This document shows positions 7,829 through 16,568 of a stretch of 47,346 nt of DNA, piece by piece; the stretch's first letter is position 1, and every line of letters starts with the position of its first letter. Source of the DNA: Oligoflexia bacterium (GTDB taxonomy: Bacteria; Bdellovibrionota; UBA1018); the NCBI GenBank assembly GCA_903881565.1, contig CAIRTR010000146.1, positions 1-47,346 on the forward strand, given 5' to 3'. The translations under genes and the position numbers were made by a program. Below the pieces are notes generated by a model. The model ran no database searches. It was not told where the DNA came from and saw nothing but the letters and a program-made list of their open reading frames with translations.

Positions 7829-9203
7829 TATCATTATAGTCGGGGGTGGAATCAGTGGGTCTTTTGTTGCAAAGTACCTGACGCAGGCCGGCCTTCGCTG
7901 CTTGATGCTCGAAGCGGGGCAACATTATAAGAAGGGTGAATACCCGTCCCGCGAAGTCGATGCAAACTCCCAACTCTACTGGGGCGGTGGAATGGAGCTC
8001 AACACCAGCGCCGACCTCGTTTTTCTCAGGCCCAAGGTTTTAGGTGGTGGGTCAGTCGTAAACCAGGCGCTGGTGGATCGATTCGATGATGACGCCTGGG
8101 ATTCCTGGAAGCATGCGTCGGGAGTTTCCTACTTTGAATCCTCCCAAATGGCGCAGTGGTACGATAAAGCTGAAACTGAAATCTCAATCCAGTATATCGA
8201 CGAAAAGTTTCGAAACGGCAACGCCAAGATTTTTGCCGAAGGATTCGATATAAACGGTTTTAAGTATGCGCCACTCCGGCGCGCGCAAACCGATTGCAAA
8301 ACGGAGCAAGGCAATGATTGCATTGACTGCTTAGCAGGTTGCAAGCTTGAGAGCAAACAAAGCATGCCCTGGACGTTGCTCAAAAGGGCGAACGCCACAG
8401 GAAACCTCACGATCCTTTCGGAGTTTGAAGTCGAGCGCGTCTCTGAATCCGACACCGCAGTCCAGATCGAAGGCACCCGTCGAGGCGGAATCACTCAAAA
8501 GTTTACTGCGAAGAAACTTGTCCTAGCCGGTGGCGCAATTGGAAACTCCAAACTTCTTCTCCACTCTGGTTTTCAAGATCGGCTTCCCGCCCTCGGACGG
8601 GGTTTCTATACACATCCCCAGTTTATGAATTTGGGCATCTACGCTCATCGCGTGAATGCTTTCAAAGGGGCCTTTCAGGCGCTGAAATCCGATGACCCCG
8701 GTTTCCGAAAGGGCGGATTTAAACTTGAGAACGTCTTTGGCCCTCCGGGGGGAATCTCCATGCTCGTGAGTCGTCTGGGACTCCCTCACCAAGAGGTGAT
8801 GGAGAAGCTCCCCTACATGGGATGCATCGAGGTCGCCGTGCGCGATACGAATCCCGGCCAGATTCGGGTTAACAAAGCGGGGGTCGTGACGATTCGAAAG
8901 ACACTAAACGAAGAAGACGAAAAACGCAGAGCGCGGGGATTTGATGCCATTGAGAAGATTTTCAAAAGCACGCACGCTCAGCGCGTGATCGAAGGCCAAT
9001 TCGGAATCGGATTGCATCTCATGGGCGGCTGTAACATGGGAACAGATCCTGCCAACTCCGTGGTGGGCCCGGACTTCAAACTTCACGGATTTAAGCGAAC
9101 TTTTGCAGCTGACTCCAGTATTTTTCCAAACGCTCCAGGGATCAACCCATCGCTGACGATCATGGCTTTAGCGTGCAAAGCCGCAGAGGAGATCCGCGCA
9201 TGA
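7809..9203 (+). CDS. GMC-type FAD-dependent oxidoreductase
   Basis: The 464-aa product opens with an FAD-binding Rossmann motif (IIIVGGGISGSFVAKYL) and LMLEAG. It then has the GMC signature region LGGGSVVNQALVDRF, a second substrate-side segment, and a C-terminal GIGLHLMGGCNMG (catalytic His) and APGINPSLTIMAL (catalytic-pair Asn). A cysteine cluster C-x7-C-x2-C-x3-C (TDCKTEQGNDCIDCLAGC, about residues 161-177) resembles the one in cholesterol-oxidase-like GMC proteins. These enzymes oxidise primary or secondary alcohols to carbonyls. The start at 7809 follows from the FAD motif; it overlaps the PLP gene by 20 bp. The stop overlaps the next start as ATGA (9200-9203), implying translational coupling. 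Confidence 0.9.
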   Translation: MENASFDIIIVGGGISGSFVAKYLTQAGLRCLMLEAGQHYKKGEYPSREVDANSQLYWGGGMELNTSADLVFLRPKVLGGGSVVNQALVDRFDDDAWDSWKHASGVSYFESSQMAQWYDKAETEISIQYIDEKFRNGNAKIFAEGFDINGFKYAPLRRAQTDCKTEQGNDCIDCLAGCKLESKQSMPWTLLKRANATGNLTILSEFEVERVSESDTAVQIEGTRRGGITQKFTAKKLVLAGGAIGNSKLLLHSGFQDRLPALGRGFYTHPQFMNLGIYAHRVNAFKGAFQALKSDDPGFRKGGFKLENVFGPPGGISMLVSRLGLPHQEVMEKLPYMGCIEVAVRDTNPGQIRVNKAGVVTIRKTLNEEDEKRRARGFDAIEKIFKSTHAQRVIEGQFGIGLHLMGGCNMGTDPANSVVGPDFKLHGFKRTFAADSSIFPNAPGINPSLTIMALACKAAEEIRA

Positions 9204-11110
9204 TGACTCAAGTTAATTCCCGAACCTTTTCCCCGCTTCAAATTCGCGGGCTCCTCAAGGCAGGCGATATCTATATCCCAGGCCACGGCGAATTCCCTCG
9301 TTTTTCAGATACCTTCTACATTCACGAAATCGATCGGATCGCAGACTATATGACTCCTGCGGATCGCGAGGGGATTCAAATTCTCACTACGGTCTTTGGC
9401 GTTTTGCCCAAACCCCTTGTATGCCTCATTCTTCATTGGGCAGATAAAGCAAGTCACAGCAAAGCCCCTTGGGCCCCCGTTTTTAGACAAATTCACATCG
9501 GCGTCAAAGGGATCATCATGTCGCTCTATTATAGCGATGTCTCTAATGACGGGTTAGTGTTTAAAAATATTGGCTGGAACGTCCGTTGCGGTGACGTGCT
9601 CCCCACAACCGTTGCAAAAACCGCGTTTGATCGCGTTCGCTCCGCTCAGGGGTTTCTTCGAAGTTTAACTCCCGCGGAGCGCTTGGCTCCTTTGAAGCGT
9701 TTGAAGCAAGTCATTCTTGAAGAGCAAGAACGAATCGTGGATGAAGTTCAGAAGGCCACTGGCAAGGCCAGGACCGACGTTCTGGTGTCCGAGATTTTCG
9801 GGGTCTTGGATCATTTAGCATTTTTAGAAAAGTCGTCGGTTAAGTTTCTCAAAGATCGCAAGGCGCACACGCCGATCGTTTTGATGGGAAAATCCTCGCG
9901 CGTTTTTTTTGAACCGCTGGGAACAGTTTTAGCGATTTCGCCCTGGAACTACCCTTTTTATCAAGCAATGGTGCCGATCACGTCTGCACTGATCTGTGGA
10001 AACACGGTGGTATATAAACCCTCTGAAGTCACACCGCTCACGGGCCTTGTTGAGTCATTGCTTAAGAAGGCGGGCGTTCCGGAGAACTGGGTTCAAGTCG
10101 TGTACGGTGACGGAAAACTCGGTGAAGAGTTGATCGAGCAACACCCGAATAAGATTTTCTTTACGGGCAGCACTCGAACCGGAAAGCGCATTATGGAGCT
10201 GGCCTCAAAGCAGCTGATTCCGGTTGAATTGGAGCTGGGCGGAAAAGATCCCATGATTGTGTTTGAGGACGTGGATCTGGATCGGGCAGTTGCAGGAGCC
10301 GCGTGGGGGGCGCTCACGAATTCGGGGCAGTCTTGCACTTCAGTGGAGCGACTCTATGTTCATGAGAAAATTTATGAGGAATTTAAGACGCGCTTAAAAG
10401 CCGCGTTTGAGAAACTTCGCATTGACCCCGATAAAGACGGCTTTGTTGATCTCGGACCCATGACGAGCGACATGCAAGTCGGGATTGTCGCGGCTCATAT
10501 TAATGAGGCTGAAAAGGCTGGAGCGAAACTTCTGACGGGTTCAAAATGGGATCGCAAGTCGCGATTGATTCCTCCGATTCTTTTGGATCAATGCTCGCGC
10601 GATATGAAAGTGGCGTATGACGAAACTTTCGGGCCGGTGCTACCGATTATTTCGTTTCGATCGGAAGAAGAAGTCATTGGACTGGCCAATCATTCTGAGT
10701 ACGGACTTTCCGCCAGTGTGTGGAGCGCGGATCTGAAGCGCGCGACGCGCGTGGCCCGGCGTCTAATCACAGGGAACGTTTCAATCAATAACGTGATGGT
10801 CACCGAAGGCAATCACTCACTCCCGTTTGGCGGAACTCGCAATAGTGGTTTTGGCCGTTATAAAGGAGAGTTTGGACTCTACTCGTTTTCAAATCTCAAG
10901 GCCGTGATGAATGAAAAATCCAGCCGCAAAATTGAAGCAAACTGGTTTCCTTATACGGCGGAAAAGTACCGGCTGTTTTCGGACCTGATCCACGCGGTTT
11001 TTAGCGGGACTTGTGCTTGGACTCGGTTCAAGGGTTTTGTGGGGTTTGCGATTACGGGGATCAAGCTGGAAACGTATGTGGCGAAGGTAACGAAGTCTAA
11101 ACAATCTTAG
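9200..11110 (+). CDS. Aldehyde dehydrogenase with an extra N-terminal domain
   Basis: The 636-aa product is about 150 residues longer than a usual aldehyde dehydrogenase. Residues 120-590 are a complete NAD(P)-dependent domain: SPWNYPF (Asn250), YKPSE (Lys273), FFTGSTRTG, VELELGG (Glu345) and NSGQSCTS (nucleophile Cys379). Residues 1-110 (LKAGDIYIPGHGEFPRF, MTPADREGIQILTTVFGVLP, IHIGVKGIIMSLYYSD) resemble the small helical domain or subunit that accompanies some GMC alcohol oxidases and gluconate dehydrogenases. That domain call is inference. The ATGA overlap with the GMC gene supports the start. The likely pathway is alcohol to aldehyde (GMC) to acid (this enzyme), with the extra domain serving the partner GMC protein. 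Confidence 0.9.
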   Translation: MMTQVNSRTFSPLQIRGLLKAGDIYIPGHGEFPRFSDTFYIHEIDRIADYMTPADREGIQILTTVFGVLPKPLVCLILHWADKASHSKAPWAPVFRQIHIGVKGIIMSLYYSDVSNDGLVFKNIGWNVRCGDVLPTTVAKTAFDRVRSAQGFLRSLTPAERLAPLKRLKQVILEEQERIVDEVQKATGKARTDVLVSEIFGVLDHLAFLEKSSVKFLKDRKAHTPIVLMGKSSRVFFEPLGTVLAISPWNYPFYQAMVPITSALICGNTVVYKPSEVTPLTGLVESLLKKAGVPENWVQVVYGDGKLGEELIEQHPNKIFFTGSTRTGKRIMELASKQLIPVELELGGKDPMIVFEDVDLDRAVAGAAWGALTNSGQSCTSVERLYVHEKIYEEFKTRLKAAFEKLRIDPDKDGFVDLGPMTSDMQVGIVAAHINEAEKAGAKLLTGSKWDRKSRLIPPILLDQCSRDMKVAYDETFGPVLPIISFRSEEEVIGLANHSEYGLSASVWSADLKRATRVARRLITGNVSINNVMVTEGNHSLPFGGTRNSGFGRYKGEFGLYSFSNLKAVMNEKSSRKIEANWFPYTAEKYRLFSDLIHAVFSGTCAWTRFKGFVGFAITGIKLETYVAKVTKSKQS

Positions 11111-11732
11111 TCATCACCAAAAAGTGACAAGCTGATCCACCCAAAACGAAGAGATGCCAAATCTCGTGAAAACCAAAAACACTCGGCATAGGATCAGGCC
11201 GCTTGAGTGCATAGATCAACGAGCCCACCGTATAAAACGCGCCACCCATGGCCAGCCAAAAAATCCCGCCCGAGGGAAGGACGTCCCAGAGCGTGGGCAA
11301 AAGAAGAATGCCCAGCCAACTCATAATCAAAAAAGGCCCAATCGTTAACCAGCGAGAATTCTCCGCTCGAATCCACTTAATGACCACACCCACAGCAGCC
11401 ACGCCCCAGATAGCGCCAAAAACTCCCCAACCCCAGCCGCTTCGCAGAGTCACCAGACAAATCGGGGTATAACAACCGGCAATAAAGACATAAATCATCG
11501 AATGATCAACCCTACGTAACCGCGCCACCCATCGCTCTGAAACAGGCAGAAGGTGGTAAAGCGCGCTCGCCAGATACAGCAAGATCATGCTCGCTCCAAA
11601 CACCGCAAACGAGGCGACATGCCAGGCCGTGCGACTTTGAATCGAGACGACAAGAAGCCAGATTAGGCCTGCAATCGAGAAAAGAGCTCCAATGAGATGG
11701 GTCATTCCGCTGACGGGTTGGCGTAGTTTCAT
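11097..11732 (-). CDS. Hemolysin III/PAQR family membrane protein
   Basis: The 211-aa product has about seven transmembrane helices and the family's hallmark residues: GMTHLIGALFS in helix 1, LYLASALYHLLP (Ser/His) after helix 2, RRVDHSMIYVFIAGCYTP in helix 3 and FHEIWHLFVLGGSACHF near the end. The Ser, Asp and three His residues form the zinc-binding, hydrolase-like site of the CREST/PAQR superfamily. TrhA homologues maintain membrane energy and fluidity, and the haemolysin name is historical. The start is taken at 11732, where family members usually begin (MKLRQPVSG); 11750 is also possible. Its end overlaps the convergent aldehyde dehydrogenase gene by 14 bp. Confidence 0.88.
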   Translation of the reverse strand: MKLRQPVSGMTHLIGALFSIAGLIWLLVVSIQSRTAWHVASFAVFGASMILLYLASALYHLLPVSERWVARLRRVDHSMIYVFIAGCYTPICLVTLRSGWGWGVFGAIWGVAAVGVVIKWIRAENSRWLTIGPFLIMSWLGILLLPTLWDVLPSGGIFWLAMGGAFYTVGSLIYALKRPDPMPSVFGFHEIWHLFVLGGSACHFLVMTKIV

Positions 11733-11822
11733 TAACCCAATATGCGACATCTGAAATTTATTACAAGCCGCACTCAGTTAGGTTCTGGTAATGCGTGTCA
11801 ATATCGGCTAAGTTGCGGGACT

Positions 11823-13259
11823 ATGAAATTTGACGCTTTGAACCTCATCGCCCCCCTCCTTAATGCCGTAAAAGCAGAGGGTTATACCACCCCCACTCCG
11901 ATTCAAGCCCAAGCGATTCCCTTGGTTTTGGAGGGAAAAGACGTTCTCGCTTGTGCTCAAACGGGAACGGGCAAGACGGCCGCCTTCGCTCTCCCCATCA
12001 TGCAACTCCTGACACAGAACAAACCGCTTGCACCAAATGCTCGCCATATTCGCGTATTGGTCTTAACGCCCACCCGAGAACTCGCCTCGCAGATCGCTCA
12101 GAGTTTTACCGATTATGGTCGAGAATTACCCCTTCGAAACACCGTCGTCTTCGGCGGCGTTCCTCAACACACGCAAGTGCGCGCGATCCGAAACGGCGTC
12201 GACATTCTGATTGCCACTCCGGGACGTCTCCTGGATTTGCTCAATCAACGGCACGTCAGTTTTCAGAACCTCGAGATTTTCGTACTCGACGAAGCTGATC
12301 GCATGCTGGACATGGGTTTCATCCAAGATGTGCGTCGGATTATCACGGCGATCCCGAAAAAGCGACAGACCTTGTTTTTTTCGGCGACCATGCCGCCTGA
12401 AATTCGTAAACTCTCCGATCAAATCCTCACTCGCCCCGTGCGGATCGAAGTGACGCCAGTGGCGTCTACGGCCGATAAGGTTGAGCAGACGATTTATTAC
12501 GCGGACAAGAAGCAAAAAACAGCGTTGCTCATTCACCTCATTAAGGAACTAGACGTTCAACGTGGCTTGGTTTTCACTCGCACCAAACGCGACGCCAACC
12601 GCGTTTCCGATCACCTCAATGCAGCCGGAATTCGCGCCGACGCCATTCATGGCAATAAATCTCAAATGGCCCGCGAGAGCGCGCTTGCGAGTATCAAAAA
12701 AGGTCACTGCCGAGTTTTAGTGGCCACCGACATCGCCGCCCGCGGAATCGACATCGACAACGTCACCCACGTGTTTAACCACGACATCCCCAACGTTCCC
12801 GAAAGTTACGTTCACCGAATCGGACGAACCGCCCGCGCGGGTGCTGCGGGCAACGCGATTTCGTTATGCGCAGGCGATGAGCGAGCCTATCTCGTCGACA
12901 TCGAGCGCCTGATTCGCTTGAAAATCAAAGTACTCGAGACGCCTGAGGGACTTCCCCTTGAAGGAAAACGCAGGAATTCAGTACAGCACGCACGGAGCAC
13001 GCCACGAGCCCTGAGTGCGGCCCCGCAAACTGAACGTAGTGAGCATCAATTTCACACTCTGCAAGGCGCCCGTCCGGCATTCACTCCTCGCGCAAATCGT
13101 GATCCGCACGCGCGGCGTGAGAAGAAGCCCAAGTCTGCGCCTCAGGTTCGAACGGTGAATGGCAAAGTGACGATCATGCGAACGGGGCCATCAAATCCGC
13201 CGGCGAGTCCGAATAACCGAGCCGCGCGACGTAAAGCGCTCCTCGCGGAAAAGAGTTAG
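11823..13259 (+). CDS. DEAD-box RNA helicase, RhlE-like
   Basis: The 478-aa product has all the DEAD-box motifs in order: the Q motif (YTTPTPIQAQAIP), Walker A (AQTGTGKT), PTRELA, TPGR, DEAD (VLDEADRMLDMGF), SAT (FFSATMPPE), RGLVFTRTK, ATDIAARGIDI and HRIGRTARAG. It unwinds short RNA duplexes using ATP and acts in ribosome assembly or RNA decay in the cytoplasm. The motif spacing and the basic, low-complexity tail after residue 390 (ARREKKPKS, RAARRKALL) fit RhlE-type proteins. An upstream start at 11742 would overlap the divergent PAQR gene; the ATG at 11823 begins the conserved core (MKFDALNL). Confidence 0.93.
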   Translation: MKFDALNLIAPLLNAVKAEGYTTPTPIQAQAIPLVLEGKDVLACAQTGTGKTAAFALPIMQLLTQNKPLAPNARHIRVLVLTPTRELASQIAQSFTDYGRELPLRNTVVFGGVPQHTQVRAIRNGVDILIATPGRLLDLLNQRHVSFQNLEIFVLDEADRMLDMGFIQDVRRIITAIPKKRQTLFFSATMPPEIRKLSDQILTRPVRIEVTPVASTADKVEQTIYYADKKQKTALLIHLIKELDVQRGLVFTRTKRDANRVSDHLNAAGIRADAIHGNKSQMARESALASIKKGHCRVLVATDIAARGIDIDNVTHVFNHDIPNVPESYVHRIGRTARAGAAGNAISLCAGDERAYLVDIERLIRLKIKVLETPEGLPLEGKRRNSVQHARSTPRALSAAPQTERSEHQFHTLQGARPAFTPRANRDPHARREKKPKSAPQVRTVNGKVTIMRTGPSNPPASPNNRAARRKALLAEKS

Positions 13260-13264
13260 GGCGT

Positions 13265-13663
13265 CTAATGCGGGATCGTGACCGGCAATCCCGCTTTTTG
13301 CCAGCTCGAGAAAGTGCCCATATTTGAGACCTGGTATCCCTGTTTCACAAGAAGGTCTGCGACTTTTCCCGAGCGATTGCCTGAGCGACAATAGACGATG
13401 ATCTGTTTGTGTTTGGGATGCTTTTCCAAAAACGATTTCCATTCGGGAGCATCCGCATCGATTTTACTCTTGGCAATCCACAACGCTCCTTGCGCCATCC
13501 CCTCTTTAACTTCACCTTCTTCACGCACATCAAGGACGACGGCAAAGTCATTGCGAAGCATGCCTTGAGTTTCGAGCGGGGTAATCGCCTTAACGGTGTT
13601 TGTCTTTGAAAAACAAGCCGTGAAGGTTAAGGCAACCAAGATGAATGTCCAAAATCTGGCCAT
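13265..13663 (-). CDS. Rhodanese-like domain lipoprotein
   Basis: The 132-aa product begins with a lipoprotein-like signal (MARFWTFILVALTFTAC, Cys17; Phe at -3 is unusual). One rhodanese domain follows: DFAVVLDVREEGEVKEG, then IIVYCRSGNRSGKVADLL with the active-site Cys92 in a CRSGNRS loop, ending GTFSSWQKAGLPV. Single-domain rhodaneses transfer sulfane sulfur to thiols or cyanide; a membrane-anchored periplasmic form may handle oxidative or thiol chemistry. The gene converges with the helicase gene, 5 bp apart. It lies just downstream of the Tim44-like gene on the same strand, 10 bp away, so the two are probably co-transcribed. Confidence 0.85.
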   Translation of the reverse strand: MARFWTFILVALTFTACFSKTNTVKAITPLETQGMLRNDFAVVLDVREEGEVKEGMAQGALWIAKSKIDADAPEWKSFLEKHPKHKQIIVYCRSGNRSGKVADLLVKQGYQVSNMGTFSSWQKAGLPVTIPH

Positions 13664-13673
13664 ACTTCAAAGC

Positions 13674-14570
13674 TCAGCTATTGCCTTGCTGAATCGCACT
13701 CAGCACCCAAGCCTGAGTCGCGCCAGTGGGCCGAAGAAACGTCCAGAATTCCTCAAATTTCACAGGATCTGCATTACTCCCTGAAACGACTTTTCCCGAC
13801 TCATCCGTATTATAATCCAAGAGATTCGCAAGGAACCGTACGGTAAGATAATCGCCCTCGGACTCTTTCCAGGTTTCCGTGATTTCGACCTCTCGAACCG
13901 CGATGTTTTCCAGGCGATTAGTTTCACGCCGACTCTTGAGAAGATCTAAATCCTGCTGAAGAATTCCCAAGGTTTCTGGGCTGATTTGGCTGCTCACAAT
14001 ACTCAGATCTCCCCGAGTCCACGCCCCTTGAATCTTGAAAAAGATGTCCTGAGCCGTTTCTTTAAAGCGTTCAGCATCAAAATTCGTCAGCACTTGAGGG
14101 GCCGAGCCGATATCGCTCGGAGCCGCATAATCACTCAAGGAGGGCCGGGCCGGACCTTTCCCTTTGAAAAAGAATTTGAAAGCAAAAAACAGCAGCCCGC
14201 CGATCAACAGGAGATCAAAAATCCCCATTCCGCCGCCGCCACCCATCCCTGCTCCCTGTTCACCCCCGAAACCCAGCGAGCGAAAAAGCATGCTGCCCAC
14301 CATTCCGCCAACGAGTCCTCCGGCCATTCCTCGGAGAAACCCGCCACCCATGGGTTGAGAAGGCTGACCCGGTTGTGCATAGGGCTGGCTCTGCCCAGGA
14401 CGTGCTTGCTGCGAAGGAGCCGAACGAGCAGGCGCACTGTAACTTCGCGACCCTCGGCCGCCAAAGGAGCGTCCTCCCCCCGCGCGGGCCGATGCCTCAG
14501 GCGAAAACGCCGCCGTCGAGAGCACAAACACTAAAACTGTCGCCAACCACAAGTTTCCAAGGTTTCTCAT
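13674..14570 (-). CDS. Tim44-like domain membrane protein
   Basis: The 298-aa product has a signal peptide or anchor (MRNLGNLWLATVLVFVLSTAAFSPEASARAG). A Gly/Ser/Arg/Pro/Gln-rich linker (residues about 30-80) and a glycine-rich hydrophobic segment (GGFLRGMAGGLVGGMVGSMLF) follow. A second helix is IFDLLLIGGLLFFAFKFFF. A soluble C-terminal Tim44-like domain starts about residue 165 and includes ERFKETAQDIFFKIQGAWTRGDL and FEEFWTFLRP. The order matches bacterial Tim44/import-inner-membrane-like proteins of unknown role, possibly linked to envelope assembly. The start at 14570 follows GGGG and opens the signal; an earlier start at 14603 is less likely. The rhodanese gene follows 10 bp downstream. 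Confidence 0.85.
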   Translation of the reverse strand: MRNLGNLWLATVLVFVLSTAAFSPEASARAGGGRSFGGRGSRSYSAPARSAPSQQARPGQSQPYAQPGQPSQPMGGGFLRGMAGGLVGGMVGSMLFRSLGFGGEQGAGMGGGGGMGIFDLLLIGGLLFFAFKFFFKGKGPARPSLSDYAAPSDIGSAPQVLTNFDAERFKETAQDIFFKIQGAWTRGDLSIVSSQISPETLGILQQDLDLLKSRRETNRLENIAVREVEITETWKESEGDYLTVRFLANLLDYNTDESGKVVSGSNADPVKFEEFWTFLRPTGATQAWVLSAIQQGNS

Positions 14571-14618
14571 AAGGCCCCACTCTAGCTGACTCCATCGAAA
14601 CATGGTACAAAGAAAACC

Positions 14619-15068
14619 ATGAACAACAGCGACGTATTAAGAAGCATCCGCTTTATGATGAACATTAGTGACAACAAGCTGATTGAAATCACAAAACTCG
14701 CCGGTCTCGAGGTCACCAAAGACGAAATCATCTCGTTTCTCAAGAAGGATGACGAGGAGGGCTATGTTGTGTGCCCTCATAAAGTCATGGCTCATTTTCT
14801 AAACGGGCTCGTGATATTCAAGCGAGGAAAAGACGATAGCCGACCGCCCCAGCCGATTGAGACTCCTGTAACCAACAACACGATTCTCAAAAAAATTCGC
14901 GTGGCCTTCGAGCTTAAAGACAGCGACATCGTAGCTATTATCGAAAAAGCCGGAAACAAGATCACCAAGCCTGAACTGAGTGCCTTCTTCCGCAAGCCGG
15001 GCCATCGAAACTACCGCGAATGCTTGGATCAGTTTCTGAGAAATTTATTAAGGGGCCTGACACCTTGA
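14619..15068 (+). CDS. DUF1456 (YehS-like) protein
   Basis: The 149-aa product shows the internal duplication typical of DUF1456. NNSDVLRSIRFMMNISDNKLIEITKLAGLEVTKDEI in the first half is matched by NNTILKKIRVAFELKDSDIVAIIEKAGNKITKPEL in the second. Each half ends with a phenylalanine-rich or CPH/HRNY loop (YVVCPHKVMAHFLNGL, GHRNYRECLDQFLRNLL). The family is small, cytoplasmic and of unknown function. The stop overlaps the next gene's TTG start as TTGA (15065-15068), so the two are likely translated together. The divergent Tim44-like gene starts 48 bp upstream, leaving a short shared promoter region. Confidence 0.9.
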   Translation: MNNSDVLRSIRFMMNISDNKLIEITKLAGLEVTKDEIISFLKKDDEEGYVVCPHKVMAHFLNGLVIFKRGKDDSRPPQPIETPVTNNTILKKIRVAFELKDSDIVAIIEKAGNKITKPELSAFFRKPGHRNYRECLDQFLRNLLRGLTP

Positions 15069-15781
15069 AAGGCACCTCGTTTCAAAAGCCCCTGGAACTC
15101 AAATTAATCGTCGACGGCGAATCGTGGTATCAGGGTGATCTGATTCAAGGAACATTTGAAGTTAAGAACCAGGGAGCAACCGAAGTCACGCTTTCTGAGC
15201 TTGGCGTTCTGCTCGCCCAGGGTGACCTCAAAAAGGTGACTGAAAAGAAGGCGGATGCGTTTAAGATCATCTCTCCGCACCCGATTGCCGCCACTTTAAA
15301 ACTTGAGCCCCAGGGAGAGACAAAAGCGCAGTGGCGCTTTCAACTCGATCCGAACTGCCCCGTCAACGATACCCGGGGGAGCCTGTATTTGCTCTATGGC
15401 CAGGGAACGACGAGCACCAGCCTGGGCCAACTCCAGCTTACGATTCTCCCTTCAAAGGCGATTCATAAATTTATCGACACCCTTCAAATTGAATTTCGCT
15501 TTGTAAAAAAATCGATCAAATTCACGAAGGCCGGCGTTGAAGTCAAATTCGCCCCTCCCAGCGCAAAGGGTTTCGGATCCATTGAATCGCTTGTGATTCA
15601 GTTTCAAAACATGCCCGAAGCACTTCACGTAAAGTACATTTTCGCACTCAAGACGATCGACATGATGACCGGAACGATGCAGGTCGTGAAAACCCAAAGA
15701 GAGTATGAGCAGGAACTGAACAGCAAAGACGACCTTCAAAAAGCGATTGATGGCATTCTAGAACAGAACAAAAAGAGCTAG
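15065..15781 (+). CDS. Beta-sandwich protein of unknown function, arrestin/Spo0M-like
   Basis: From a TTG at 15065 the product is 238 aa, cytoplasmic and rich in beta strands. LELKLIVDGESWYQGDLIQGTFEVKNQG resembles the first strands of arrestin-like or Spo0M-type domains, which bind partners without catalysis. LGVLLAQGDLKKV and QWRFQLDPNCPVNDTRGSLYLLYGQG follow. The family call is weak. An ATG at 15020 also opens this frame, but it would overlap the DUF1456 gene by 49 bp. The TTG has AAGGGG ten bases upstream and gives the compact TTGA stop/start overlap. The C-terminus (ELNSKDDLQKAIDGILEQNKK) is helical. Confidence 0.75.
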   Translation: MKGTSFQKPLELKLIVDGESWYQGDLIQGTFEVKNQGATEVTLSELGVLLAQGDLKKVTEKKADAFKIISPHPIAATLKLEPQGETKAQWRFQLDPNCPVNDTRGSLYLLYGQGTTSTSLGQLQLTILPSKAIHKFIDTLQIEFRFVKKSIKFTKAGVEVKFAPPSAKGFGSIESLVIQFQNMPEALHVKYIFALKTIDMMTGTMQVVKTQREYEQELNSKDDLQKAIDGILEQNKKS

Positions 15782-16239
15782 ATTTTCCGAACATACTCCA
15801 GCAAGCGTTCTACTGTCTTTAACAACTCAGGAGCCATTCGAATCGCTTCATGAACCACGCGATCGGACGCCTCAATGAGATATTCGTGAACGATGTCATT
15901 GCGGAGTTGACGGAGCATCCGCCATTCAAGAGCCGATGAGATGATCCCTCGCTTCTCCATTCGATTCAGACGATCAAGATGTGTGCCTTCATCGTTGAGC
16001 TCAACTTGATCAAGCGTTCTGAAAAGGCGTTGAAAAAGTAAATCAGACAACCGCGAAAAACGAGCAGTTGCGGCTTCCAGCGTCTCTCGCTCTTCGATCG
16101 CCGGAGTCGATCCCGGAGTATTTTTAAGTCTCTCCAGTACTTTGGTAGAACGCTCCACGGATTCGCGGAGCGCTGCCGCGGCAGCGGTAGCCAAGACGGC
16201 TTGTTCACTTAGGAGTGTCAGGTAGGGTTTCGGTTCCAT
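15778..16239 (-). CDS. HEPN-domain protein, HepT-like (toxin candidate)
   Basis: The 153-aa all-helical product carries RNDIVHEY, an exact RX4HXY motif as in HepT toxins of type VII toxin-antitoxin systems. In characterised pairs this motif is the RNase site, and its Tyr is AMPylated by the partner MntA. The upstream half has FSRLSDLLFQRLFRTLD, and the region before the motif has SSALEWRMLRQLRND, both shared with the second HEPN protein at 46745-47167. AAAGGTGG precedes the ATG. The start lies 22 bp inside the end of the nucleotidyltransferase gene, so the pair is one transcription unit. Here the nucleotidyltransferase is first and the HEPN second. Confidence 0.85.
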   Translation of the reverse strand: MEPKPYLTLLSEQAVLATAAAAALRESVERSTKVLERLKNTPGSTPAIEERETLEAATARFSRLSDLLFQRLFRTLDQVELNDEGTHLDRLNRMEKRGIISSALEWRMLRQLRNDIVHEYLIEASDRVVHEAIRMAPELLKTVERLLEYVRKI

Positions 16240-16568
16240 AAATCCACCTTTGCTGGAGAAATAATTTGATAAAATGCTTTAAGTTGCGGATCGACCATTT
16301 TTTCAACTGGCCCGGAGATCTTCAAATCCACCTTCTGCTCACCAATTTCATCTTCAATCTCTATCCGCACCTTGCGGGCAACGAGACCAGGATCCTCACA
16401 CGGTTGATCAAGTTCGATCCACAGATCAATGTCACCGCCCCTTTTCTCAAGGTCAGTGCGAGAACCAAAAAGTGAAATACTAAGAACTTGCGTAGGGAGG
16501 CATCGCAATACCGCTTTGCATATTCCGCCAATTTCTTCAGGGCTGAGTCGAACAGGGGGTGTGGCCAT
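16218..16568 (-). CDS. Minimal nucleotidyltransferase, MntA-like (antitoxin candidate)
   Basis: The 116-aa product is a minimal polymerase-beta-type nucleotidyltransferase. ISLFGSRTDLEKRGGDIDLWIE is the GS...DxD motif (nine residues between GS and DID), and EQKVDLKI supplies the third acidic residue. In known MntA-HepT pairs this enzyme transfers AMP to the HEPN toxin's Tyr and so silences it. The overlapping HEPN gene downstream fits that role. The start follows no strong ribosome site. The substrate specificity is taken from the family and not proven here. Confidence 0.85.
   Translation of the reverse strand: MATPPVRLSPEEIGGICKAVLRCLPTQVLSISLFGSRTDLEKRGGDIDLWIELDQPCEDPGLVARKVRIEIEDEIGEQKVDLKISGPVEKMVDPQLKAFYQIISPAKVDLWNRNPT

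Noticed and set aside
13986-14534. 182-codon plus-strand frame within the Tim44-like gene
   Set aside because: It is a basic, low-complexity mirror of the Gly/Ser/Arg-rich linker of the true gene.
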